Of a DNA stretch of 64,000 nucleotides, positions 36,847-46,947 are shown piece by piece. A program made the translations under genes and the position numbers. Below the pieces are notes generated by a model, which was not told the DNA's origin, made no database searches, and worked only from the letters and a program-made list of their open reading frames with translations. The stretch covers positions 33,453,112 through 33,517,111 of the forward strand of contig NC_041002.1 in the NCBI RefSeq assembly GCF_004193775.1, read 5' to 3'. This stretch comes from Glycine soja (taxonomy: Eukaryota; Streptophyta; Magnoliopsida; Fabales; Fabaceae). Each line of letters opens with the position of its first letter. Positions within the stretch are counted from its first letter, which is position 1.

Positions 36847-38872
36847 CACACGACCTCAGGGTCAGCACGACAGAGATTGTGGGGCGGCCGACAAAAGCAA
36901 GGCTCTTGCTCCTACGTATCCTCCAATGAGGAACTCAGACCTACGTAGTTCTAGATAACTTGTGAGACTTGAAAAAGTCTCCACCGGAAGATGCTGACAT
37001 CTCCGGAAAGGGCGCAGATGACCACATTGGCCTCTGCTCATCAATCACACTTGGGGTCACTGAATGACGAGGTGCGGATAACCGTAAGGTGTCTCCGCGG
37101 GCTACCAGCTCTTGGGTCACGGCAACAAAAAACGGTGTGGTTGACAAAAGCAGGGCTTTTGCTCCTACGTATCCTCCAATGAGGAACTCAGACCTACGTA
37201 GTTCTTGATAACTTGTGAGACTAGAAATAGTCTCGGTGTTTTCTTCGCCAAAAAATGCGAACGTGCTTTAGTAAAGAGATAAAACTTCCAACTAATCAGA
37301 TCAACATATGCTTTTCGGACAAAAAACAATGTGTCTATCAGGGAAGGAGAATCTGCTGATGAAATTTTCTCATAACCACAAATGAGATTTTGGATGTTTA
37401 GCATTTCGTTTCTAAATGACCATTTAGAGGAAACACTGGGTTCGACAAAAATAGAAGAAAATCACTCAAAGTGTATCAATCTCGCACAGGTAAGTGTTTC
37501 ATCCTAATTCCGAACCATAGATATGTCATGACTTGACTTTGCAAATTATTTCCTATCAAATCAAAAATTACATGCGTGATCATGGATCAATAGGACTTCC
37601 CTTGGGAATGGGTTTTTTTGGTGGGTTTTTCGGCTTTTGTGTGTTTTTGGCCTTTTCCTTTTCTGTTTCTGTTTTGCGCGAGACGAACAAGTCACCGACG
37701 CACAAGATTTTGGTTGGTAATCAAAGGGAGAAGACCACTTTAGGTCATGGTTTCCTTTCCTTCTTTTCGTTCATTTGGTGACAATTCTGTACTGTTCAGA
37801 TATTGTCGGGTCCAAAGACCTCTCTGCACATTTCTTCTGGTTTCTTTGACCAGGAGCTTTCTTCTTTTTTACTTTCTCCCATTCTTTGGTTAGGAATTTT
37901 CTTTCTTTTCTTTTTTCTTTCTCCCACTCTTTGATTGGGAATTTCCTTTCCTTCTTTTTTGCTTTCTCTTTGATTGGAAATTTCCTTTCCTTCCTTTTTT
38001 GCTTCCGAAGGTAAGGATCGACATTCTCACCCTAGGTCAAGGTTTATGGTGAGTCAGGATTTTGGCTCAAGGCTGTAGAATGGCTAGACATGATACATGT
38101 CAGGGTTTGGTTCGGCTCAAGGATAAAAGGGATGCCCCATATTATTTCCATGACACAAATGCAAAAATGATGATTTGGAAATTTTATGCAAAACTGGTCA
38201 TGCATGCACCTATGCGGACACTCAAGTGTCAAATTTTTATGGTCATGTGATGCTAGGGCTCAGGATTTATTTCCTCTATTTTTTAGTCAACCCAATGTTT
38301 CCAAGATATGTTCTTTTATCAATTTGTGCATTCATCCGAGTTCATTTTGGGCGTCCGGGAAAATTTTCACAGCATTCACCCTCCAGGTGTACACACATTT
38401 TTTTCAAAAACTAGTTATGATCAGTGAATTTTTTTCAAAGAAAAGTTGGAAGTCATCTCTTTTCAAAAGCATGTCGGTTTTTCAGCTAAACAACTTATTT
38501 TTCTTTTCCTTTTTCCTCTATTTTTTCTTACTTGCTCTCTTTTTCTTATTTGCTCTCTTTTTTTCTTATTTGCTCTCTTTTTCCTTTTTTTTTATTTTTA
38601 TTTTTTGTTTGTTTTTTTTTGTTTTTTGTTTGTTTTATTATTATTTTTTTTGGACGATGTTCCTAAACGAAGAACTCTACACGGTTCCAGAATTTCAAAC
38701 ATCATTGATAGTAACGATATAAACACTAACGCAACAATCCAAACAAAAACGTATGCGCTGTACAAATGACAATCGAAACAACAAAAAACAAACATTAGTC
38801 TCTCAAGTCAAATCATAACATAAAAATGATAAAAGAAATATGAAAGAAAACATGAATCTGGGGATCTCCCAG
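36847..38872 (-). other. 3' untranslated spacer of the Tat/Ogre element
   Basis: Holds decayed 65-bp subunits and two copies of a TACGTA-flanked motif (36,908-36,951 and 37,161-37,204). From about 37,860 to 38,660 there is a strong pyrimidine bias (CTTTCTTTT- and TTTTTATT-type runs), purine-rich on the element's sense strand. Phe-rich plus-strand frames across it are composition artefacts. Confidence 0.6.
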
Positions 38873-40138
38873 TCATGTAGCTCCAGTCCCTCCCAAGAAG
38901 TCAAGCAAATCGGCCATCTCCTCGTCCTCGTGGGCCTCTTCTCCATCGCCGGGAGCTTCTGGGGGTGCCGCTCCTGCTTGGGCCTCGGGCCAATCTCTGG
39001 GCCATGCGACCTCTGCCCTGAATTGGTCTGGAGTAGGGCATGAAAAAGAAGCGAAGCCCTGGCTCTGCATGCTGAGGCTCATCTGGTACAGGCAATCATG
39101 GGTCTGCACATGTGCCCGGTGGTTGGCTGCCTGCTGGCGAACCAAATGCCGTAAATACTGTTCCATGTCAAATGACCCAGCCGGGCCAGCCTGATGAGGT
39201 GGTGGTGGCGCGCCCGCGGCCTGTGGAGCATTCCCCTTAGCCTGTCTCTGGGTGCAGTATTTCTCGATAAAAGCCCGGGTGATGAGCGGCCGAATCACCT
39301 TGGTAGGTGCCACGGGGACTCTGAACGACTGGCAGAGTCCTGTGATCAGTGCGGGAAATCCCAGGGCCCTGTTGGACTTATCTGGATCCAAAGGGTGCCT
39401 GGTAGGCGCCATACCTGCAAAAATATAGATGGCATCAACGATTAACTGAGCCACATGGATACTCATCCGCGTCAGGATGGCGTACACCAACTGACACTTC
39501 GGCAGGGGGAGGTCGGAATTATGGTCGGTGGGCAGGATGTTGCTGAGCAGCAAAGTCATCCATATCTGAGTCAGGGTGGTCATGTTGGTGCGCATGATCC
39601 GCACCCGTCTTCCGGCAGCAGTCCGGGCAAAATCCTGCCCCGGTATACATAGCAACTGGGCGATGGCCTCCTCATCGAACCCATCAGACCGGTTCCTCCT
39701 CTGGCCATACTCGCACTCCTGGCCCTCCTCCAGCACTAACGGATATCCCAGGAGCTGGCCGATAGCATCGGCATCAAACGGGATCCACTGACCCCTTACC
39801 CAGGACCTCATGTCACGCACGCCCTCCTTTGTTGGCCAAGCATTGGCATAAAATTCGAGGACTATTTCTGGATCGAACTTGGCCATGGGGGTAACTAGTG
39901 ATGCCCACCGCCGGCGACCTATCTCCTCCTGGAAATCCGTATACTCGTCATCCCTGAGCTGGACGCGTCGCTCCTGGAGAAACGACCATCCTTTGATGGC
40001 CTCGAAGCGCTGCTGGTGTATAGCGCTCCTAAAGCGGTGACTGTCATACTCAGGAGCGGAACTAGTTCCTTCGGCCGCCTTATCCTTCCTGGACCTCTTT
40101 GAGGCGAGCTTCCTCGGGGCCATTTCCTGCGAAGGCAA
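38873..40138 (-). CDS. Accessory sense ORF of Tat/Ogre retrotransposon (putative plant transposon protein domain)
   Basis: Uninterrupted 421-codon frame on the element's sense strand, 3' of pol and 5' of the polypurine tract. The N-terminus is basic (MAPRKLASKRSRKDK), nuclear-signal-like. The folded part contains DSHRFRSAIHQQRFEAIKGW, LEFYANAWP, WIPFDADAIGQLLGYPLV and LGFPALITGLCQSF. The tail (about residues 300-421) is Pro/Ala/Gln-rich, then acidic, ending LDLLDFLGGTGAT. It is homologous to the broken ORF at 32,023-33,206. Of the element's open frames this is one of the few with no break, while gag and pol carry several stops. Start could be the first ATG or the one five codons later. I recall the family as Transposase_32 ('putative plant transposon protein'); despite the name no transposase motif is visible and its role is unknown. 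Confidence 0.8.
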   Translation of the reverse strand: MPSQEMAPRKLASKRSRKDKAAEGTSSAPEYDSHRFRSAIHQQRFEAIKGWSFLQERRVQLRDDEYTDFQEEIGRRRWASLVTPMAKFDPEIVLEFYANAWPTKEGVRDMRSWVRGQWIPFDADAIGQLLGYPLVLEEGQECEYGQRRNRSDGFDEEAIAQLLCIPGQDFARTAAGRRVRIMRTNMTTLTQIWMTLLLSNILPTDHNSDLPLPKCQLVYAILTRMSIHVAQLIVDAIYIFAGMAPTRHPLDPDKSNRALGFPALITGLCQSFRVPVAPTKVIRPLITRAFIEKYCTQRQAKGNAPQAAGAPPPPHQAGPAGSFDMEQYLRHLVRQQAANHRAHVQTHDCLYQMSLSMQSQGFASFSCPTPDQFRAEVAWPRDWPEAQAGAAPPEAPGDGEEAHEDEEMADLLDFLGGTGAT

Positions 40139-42205
40139 ACATTTGGAAAGTTAGTTTTACCAAGAAATGCTACTCTTAAAACAAAAATGGCATACAACCT
40201 CCTCCAATAAACACAAATATCAATGTAAATTTAGAACAAACTCATGCACATACTTCCTTACGGGCGTTCACTCGCACAAGATATTCTTCTAACTAAGAAA
40301 AATGCACCCATGCACAATCAAGGTACCTTCGTCACCTAGATTATTTATATGTACTTCCAAGGTGTATTCGCTACCTACATCATATGCACTTCCTTGGCTA
40401 AATTTACATACATGCATACTCAAAGCATCTTGGCTACCAAAAATTGCACACGTGCACATTCTGGTATTTCTAATACCTATGCATATACAAACTTTGTGAT
40501 GAATCTTGGCTATCTACACAATAAGGTGCTGCATTTCATGCTTTTTTTTCAAGTGTTTTTGCTACCTAAAGCCGCATGCAAATTCAAGTATATTTTCTTT
40601 TGTTGACTAAAATTGCATTCAAATTAAAAGGTATTTTTGTAATGTATTTTCTTTACATAACATGCAACATATATATATATTTTTTGTGAGACATTTTGAC
40701 TACCAAAAATTACATGTACATACATCCAAGTATTTTGCTACCACACCCAAAGTGTAAATTGCCAAAGGTATTTTGCTACCTATTCTAAACCTACACATTT
40801 GTGATGAGCAAAATTCCTAAACCTCTAGGCGTAGGGAAATTATTGTAGCGTGGCTCATAGCTGATTGCTGGCCAAAAAGGGTAACTTTACCCAATATGCA
40901 CCCCCTCTTGTGTTCTTTTGCATAAAAACTTTGGTTCCTAGGCCTAGGGTATATGTGAGGCAATTACTCTAGCCCTTTCGGAACTGAATGCATGTCCCAA
41001 AAAATAGAAAATATGTGCAAACCAAAATGCCCCATGGGTTGTTTCCCTACGAAAATCACGCGCTAATGCCATTGAGGCATTTCACCGAACACTTGGTGGG
41101 CGCGCGTTTAGGCATAAATAGCAAGAGAACGGGGACAATGTGGCATGTCCCATTGCTTCAAAATGCATTATAGGCCTAGGGCCATCTCATACAAACCCCC
41201 AATTCAACCCAATCAAGCAAGAAAACAAAACAAAATTGCCCCATATATTTGAGCACATCCCCACAATTTAGAGCACCAAAAGAAGATCAAAATACACCAA
41301 TGAAAAGCTAGAAAGCTTAAGGATGGAATACTTACTTGTTGGTGATGAATAAAAGCGCAAAACGGAATCGAAGAATGCAAAAAGTAGAGATCCAAGGGGT
41401 GCAAACTCGTAAATTCCGTGGGTATGGCTTTTGAAAGGGGGGAAAAGAAGTTTTTGAATGCAAAAAACGTCCCCCCTTTCGTCACTTTTATATTTTGGTG
41501 CAGGGGTTGCTCGCCCAGGCGAGCTAACCTGCACTTTTTTTTTTTGAGGGGAACATTAACCATGTCCCCTCCTTTTTCACGTGTTAGCGTTTACCTAACT
41601 TGAACCTACTTAAGTCAGAATTAGGCGTCGATTACTTATTTTAAAACAAACAAATAGTAAAAGAAAATTGTGAATACAAAGGATACTGGGCTGCCTTGCA
41701 GCGACGTTCTCTGCTTGTTTAGCGCAGAGAAGGGGCAACGATCGGTCGGTCGTGACCCCACCCCCACTCGCATCCGTCCCTATGTACCTGCAAGTAAGAA
41801 ACAACCAGGTGCGGCCAATCTTGACCGCGTCGTTGTCTTACCTTGATTGGTTTCTGCTGTTCATGTTTTGTCTCTACCCCAGAAGGCAGCCCAAGATGAT
41901 CCTGCCCCTGTTTTACCACAACAATATGCATGCATATACGTATGCATGAATGTTTTCAAACGCAGCAAATTTTAGTGAAAGTTGGTTTAGGTTCAATTTT
42001 AATTAAGCGCTTGGGGCATCCCATGAACTGAGCGGAAGGGCTCAGGTGATCACAAATTAACGCAAGGTTTGAAACCAACGTGAGGACTAAAGCCTCGAAT
42101 CCACGTTCATTTCGAGAGATACAGTAGACGGGGAATCCCCGGGGGAAATCCAGAAGACACATAAAGATAAAGAACATGCAGCGACATCCTTAATTGCCCC
42201 AGATT
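40139..42205 (-). other. Spacer between integrase and accessory ORF
   Basis: About 2 kb without a domain-bearing frame. It contains short iterations of GCTACC and TACATG-type words (40,320-40,780), an (AT) run near 40,670 and the long hairpin at 41,498-41,534. The whole segment is repeated almost base for base at 59,565-61,627. Confidence 0.7.
41498..41534. repeat. Long imperfect hairpin with CTCGCCCAGGCGAG core
   Basis: Outer arms GTGCAGG and CCTGCAC enclose inner arms GCTCGCC and GGCGAGC with a 2-base loop; the short joins differ by one or two bases. Twelve T follow on the plus strand. The 14-base core also occurs in the element's LTR at about 35,551. A second copy of the hairpin lies at about 60,922-60,958. 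Confidence 0.88.
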
Positions 42206-42472
42206 TTAAGCATAATATCGCTTGACGACATCAAAATTCACGGCTGAGGGTAGCTCTTCGCCATCCATGTTGGTAAGCACCAGGGCTCCTCCGGAAAAAG
42301 CCCTCTTCACAACAAAAGGCCCTTCGTAGTTTGGGGCCCATTTTCCTCGATTGTCCTTGACAGCATGGGACATTTTCTTTAGCACAAGGTCTCCCTCATG
42401 GAACTTGCGCAAGCGTACCTTCTTGTCGAATGCACTCTTCATTCTTTGCTGGTACAAGCGCCCATGACTCAT
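42206..42472 (-). pseudogene. Tat/Ogre integrase C-terminal domain (end of pol)
   Basis: 88 codons in the same frame as the preceding pol segment, separated from it only by an in-frame TAG at 42,506-42,508. It carries the end of the integrase, with RKFHEGDLVLKKM and YEGPFVVKRAFSGGALVL, the GPF/Y-type module that follows the catalytic core in Ty3 integrases. There is no chromodomain, as in the Tat clade. Ends with a natural-looking stop after KRYYA. Confidence 0.88.
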
Positions 42473-42505
42473 GGCCGTTAATCGCTTACCCTCAATGAGG
42501 TTGAG

Positions 42506-44689
42506 CTAGTCATAGCGCGTTTGAGCCCACTCTGATTCCTTTAATCCGGATTCTGCCAAGATCCTTAACGACAGGACTTCTACCTCAAACGGTAACACAG
42601 CCTCCATCCCATATACTAATGAGAACGGCGTTGCCCCAGTTGACGTTCGCACTGAAGTTCGGTAACCGTGTAACGCGAATGAGAGCATTTCGTGCCAATC
42701 TCTGTACGACACGGTCATCTTTTGGATAATCTTTTTGATATTTTTATTGGCCGCTTCCATGGCTCCATTCATCTTTGGCCGGTAGGGTGTGGAATTGTGA
42801 TGCTGGATTTTAAACTCCTCGCACATTTCCCCCATCATCTTGTTATTCAGGTTGGTGCCGTTGTCCGTGATAATCTTCCTCGGCAAACCATATCGGCAGA
42901 TGATCTCTTTCTTAATGAACCTGACCACCACACTCCTCGTGACATTGGTGTAGGAGGCCGCCTCGACCCACTTGGTAAAATAATCTATCGCTACGAGAAT
43001 GAAGCGATGACCATTTGAGGCCTTGGGCTCAATGGCCCCGATGACATCTATTCCCCACATGGAGAAAGGCCAAGGGGCAGACATGACATTCAGAGGATGC
43101 GGTGGAGCATTGACATTGTCTGCGAACGCTTGACATTTGTGGCATTTCCTTACATGGACACAACAATCACTTTCCATGGTAAGCCAGTAATAACCTGCTC
43201 TTAGGATCTTCCTGGCCATAGCATGCCCGTTGGCGTGCGTTCCAAACGAGCCCTCATGGACTTCCTCGATCATGTGATTTGCCTCCCCGGCATCCACACA
43301 CCGCAGGAGTGTCATGTCATGATTTCTCTTATACAGTATGCTTCCGCTCATGAAGAAATCGGCCGCCAATCTTCTCAATGTCCTCTTATCATTGTCGGCA
43401 ATCTCTGGCGGGTATTCTTTGCTTACGACATATCGCTTGATGTCGAAATACCAAGGCTTTCTGTCCCGTTCCTCTTCTACTTGGCAACAATGCGCGGGTT
43501 TGCCACGACACCAAAATTCAATGTATGGTAGATCCCCATGCGGCGTTAGCTGGAACATAGACGTCAAAGTAGCAAGCGCATCCGCCATTTGATTTTCCTC
43601 GCGGGGAACATGATGGAAGGAGATCTCATCAAAGGTCTTAGCCAATTCCTTGATATAGGCTTTGTAGGGTATCAGCTTGGGATCTCTAGTTTCCCATTCC
43701 CCTCTCAGCTGATGGATTACCAACGCTGAGTCGCCGTACACCTTGAGTAGTTTGACATTGGAGTCAATCGCTGCCTGGACGGCCAGGGCACATGCTTCAT
43801 ACTCGGCCATGTTGTTGGTGCAGTCGAATCCTAGCCTGGCTATGAAAGGTACACATTGATTGTCCAGAGAGACCAATACTGCTCCAACGCCATGGCCTAG
43901 AATGTTTGACGCTCCGTCAAACCATACGGTCCATTTGTCCCGATCTTCGTCCAATTTTTCCTCAAACAAGGCCATGATGTCCTCATCCGGGAATTCAGGA
44001 TGCATGGGCTGATAGTCGTTAAGAGGCTGTTGAGCCAAATAATCTGCTAAGGCGCTTCCTTTTATCGCCTTTTGGGTGACGTAAACTATATCAAACTCGG
44101 ATAGCAGGACTTGCCACCGGGCGATTCGTCCCGTGTGAGCTGGCTTTTCAAAGATGTACTTAACCGGGTCCATCTTGGATATCAACCAGGCAGTATGGCT
44201 CAGCATGTACTGCCTTAGGCGATGGGATGCCCATACTAAAGCACAACACGTTCTTTCAAGCAAGGAGTAATTCATTTCATAGGTCGTGAACTTCTTACTT
44301 AGGTAGTAAACAGCGCGCTCTTTCTTTCCGGATTCGTCATGTTGCCCCAGCATACACCCCATCGACTCGTCTAAGATTGTCATGTACAAGATGAGAGGCC
44401 TTCCAGGTACCGGTGGCATAAGCACGGGAGGATTCATAAGGCACTTCTTGATCCTTCCAAAAGCTTCTTGGCAATCCTCATTCCAGCGATCAGTTTGGTT
44501 TTTGCGTAAGAGTTTGAACAACGGCTCACAAATGGTGGTGAGCTGCGATATGAATCTGGCAATATAATTCAAGCGTCCCAGGAAGCCCCGGACCTGCCTC
44601 TCAGTACGGGGTTTTGGCATCTCAAGGATGGCCTTCACCTTTTCGGGGTCTACCTCTATTCCTTTCTGGCTCACGATGAAACCAAGCAA
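42506..44689 (-). pseudogene. Tat/Ogre pol: RT connection, two RNase H domains, integrase core
   Basis: A 727-codon open segment of the retrotransposon polyprotein. Residues 1-60 end the reverse transcriptase. About 97-220 is the Ty3-type RNase H, partly degenerate. About 252-375 is a second, archaeal-type RNase H with all acidic residues: D258 (WFDGAS), E296 (MAEYEA), D320 (VYGDSA), D370 (NQMADA). Integrase follows: zinc finger H478, H485, C516, C519, then catalytic D548, D609 and E645, spaced exactly D-60-D-35-E. The second RNase H is diagnostic of the Tat clade. This part is intact, but stops on both sides (TAA at 44,696-44,698 and TAG at 42,506-42,508) break the polyprotein. A nearly identical segment is at 61,928-63,994. 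Confidence 0.93.
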
Positions 44690-44695
44690 TTTCCC

Positions 44696-45469
44696 TTATT
44701 TGACCCCAAAGGTACACTTGGCGGGGTTCAACCTTAATTGATATTTCTTAAGCCTTTCGAACAACTTCCGCAGGTTGACAAGGTGTTCTTCCTCGGATTT
44801 AGATTTAGCAATTATGTCGTCCACGTAGACCTCGATCTCTTGATGCATCATATCATGGAACAAAGCTACCATGGCCCGTTGATAAGTTGCCCCGACATTC
44901 TTGAGTCCAAAGGACATCACCTTGTAACAGAACGTCCCCCACAGGGTGACGAAGGTAGTCTTTTCCATATCCTCTGGCGCCATCTTTATCTGATTGTAAC
45001 CGGAGAAACCGTCCATGAAAGAAAATAAAGCGAAATTGGCCGTGTTATCCACGAGGATATCGATGTGTGGCAAAGGAAAATTGTCCTTGGGACTGGCCCG
45101 ATTCAGGTCCCAATAATCCACACACATTCGTACTTTCCCATCTTTCTTAGGGACCGGTACAATGTTGGCAACCCATTCTGGATACGGAGCGACGGCCAAA
45201 AAACCAGCGTCAAATTGCTTCTTCACTTCTTCTTTTATCTTCAAGGATGTTTCGGGCTTCATCCTTCTCAGTTTCTGCTTTACCGGGGAACACTCGGGAT
45301 TTAGAGGTAATCGGTGCTGTACAATGTCAGAACTCAAATCGGGCATATCTTGGTATGACCAAGCAAAGATGTCTTGGTAGTCTCTTAACAGGATTATTAA
45401 TTCTTCACGCATAGGTGCGGTAATACCTGTGCCTATCTTTACTTCCCTTTTTCCACTGCCAATTCCCAA
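44696..45469 (-). pseudogene. Tat/Ogre reverse transcriptase
   Basis: 257 open codons of the reverse transcriptase that copies the element RNA. Motif A aspartate D153 (FMDGFSGYNQ) and the YVDD box (215-218) are present. The usual Arg after VDY is Trp (VDYWDLN), a likely damaging change that one C-to-T transition from CGG would produce. The frame ends at TAA (44,696-44,698) right after FGVK and continues in the same frame in the next segment. Upstream it is in frame with a linker that starts at an intron acceptor near 45,653, interrupted by TAA at 45,479-45,481. Confidence 0.92.
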
Positions 45470-45960
45470 GTCTACTAGTTATGTTTCTTCTTGATGAGGC
45501 CCCCTTTCTTGGTCCTCATGGGCGACCATCCTTTCTAATTTTGGGGGAAGTCCCACATCCTCGTTCCCTTCGTCTTCCGTTTGATTGGTTTCTTGCTCGA
45601 AGTTGATAAACGGGTCCCAGGTATTAGTACCTTCGGGGGACTCGTCATCGGATCTGCCGTTTCAGAAATAGAGAAGTAAACATGCAAATGAATGAGAATG
45701 GATAGAGACGTAGGAACAGATGAAGAAAGATCCTTGTATTATAAATTCAAAAACAAAAGACACAAAGCCTTAACAAAAGGAAAAACTCTAAAGCCTAGGC
45801 CCAACTATAGAGCTTTTAAAACCGTAAAGGTTTACATTATGCTCGTTGCGTAAATGCCGGGGCGTTCCTCCACTCGCCAATTTCCCAGCTGGAAATCAGG
45901 AGGGCATGGTCGTACCAAATCCAATGTACTCGGAACATCATCTTCATATATCGCGACCAC
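45470..45960 (-). other. Protease-RT linker with a probable 182-nt intron
   Basis: Going 5' to 3' on the minus strand, coding sequence continues past the protease segment to AGCATAAT, then a GT donor (45,835-45,834), an AT/T-rich stretch with stops, and acceptor CAG ending at 45,654; coding resumes with DDESPEG, TWDPFINFE and an acidic linker. Removing 45,654-45,835 keeps the frame exactly from protease into RT. An intron between protease and reverse transcriptase is a known feature of Ogre elements. The TAA at 45,961-45,963 and that at 45,479-45,481 break the linker in this copy. Confidence 0.78.
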
Positions 45961-46947
45961 TTAACCTTCGTCTCCCAGACCCACGCTTATAAAGCTTCTA
46001 CTTATGTGGCAGGGCGGGCTTCCTTCACTTTCTTGTCTCAACCACGAGCTTTGACCACCGCTCTTCCTTCCCGCGATGCTTCTCTTTATATCTGCCTGAG
46101 TGGGCTTATAGCCTAAACCATACTTCCCACGATTTCCTTTGGCATTTATCAGGCTTGTTATGCCGCCGTTGTCTTTGCCTAAACCCATTCCGGGTTCGTA
46201 ACCGTTCCCCAACATAACTCGGGCCATCATTACTGCTGCATCGGACAGGCAAGCTTGCCCAGAGAAGGAGTCCACGGAGGAAATGCTTACCACCTCAAAA
46301 GATTGGAAAGCAGTTTCTAATGACTCCTCTGCGGCTTCCACATAAGGCATAGAGGATGGGCAGCTCACCAAGATGTCTTCCTCGCCTGATACGATGACCA
46401 GATGCCCTTCCACTACGAATTTCAACTTTTGGTTGAGCGTTGAGGGAACAACTCCTACTGAGTGGATCCACGGGCGCCCCAACAGACAGTTGTAGGGAGG
46501 GTTAATATCCATTATTTGGAAGGTAACTTGACAGGTGTGACGGCCTATCTGTACCGAGAGATCGATCTTCCCCCTAACCTCTCGGTGGGTGCCGTCGAAG
46601 GCACAAACCACCATTGAACTCGACTTTAAGTGGGAGGCATTGAATGGTAATTTCTCCAAAGTGCTCTTAGGCATCACGTTTAAACTGGAACCATTATCGA
46701 TGAGCACTTTGGCTACGATATGGTCCATACACTTGACTGATACGTGCAAAGCTTTATTATGCCCTCTCCCCTCGGCGGGGATTTCTTCTTCGGCGAAGGC
46801 GAGATAGTTGTTGGCAGTGATATTATTGACCAGCCCTTCGAAACCTTCTACTGAGATGTCTTGGGCCACGTGGGCCTCGTTCAGAACTTTTACTAGCAGA
46901 GCCCGATGAGGCTCGGAGCTCATGAGTAACTCCAACAGCGAGACCAT
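45961..46947 (-). pseudogene. Tat/Ogre aspartic protease with G-patch domain
   Basis: 328 codons, in frame with upstream gag-end segments and, after the intron, with RT. The retropepsin active site reads VLIDNGSSLNVMP (D84-N85-G86; Asn stands where Ser or Thr is usual), with the partner CLLGRPWIH at 154-162. A G-patch follows at about 243-280 (MLGNGYEPGMGLGK and KGNRGKYGLGY), a glycine-rich RNA/DNA-binding module that some retroelements place after the protease. The segment is bounded by an in-frame TGA at 47,002 upstream and TAA at 45,961. Confidence 0.88.

Noticed and set aside
36280..36849. Long overlapping minus-strand frames with repeated His/Ser/Trp units
   Set aside because: They arise because the 129-base repeat length is a multiple of three and lacks stops; no start context or domain.
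38186..38769. Phe/Leu-rich plus-strand frames as a membrane protein
   Set aside because: They follow the T-rich tract and have no domain; composition artefact antisense to the retrotransposon.
41498..41546. Hairpin followed by a T-run as an intrinsic terminator
   Set aside because: Bacterial-type termination does not apply in plant nuclear DNA, and the T-run is on the strand opposite to the element transcript.
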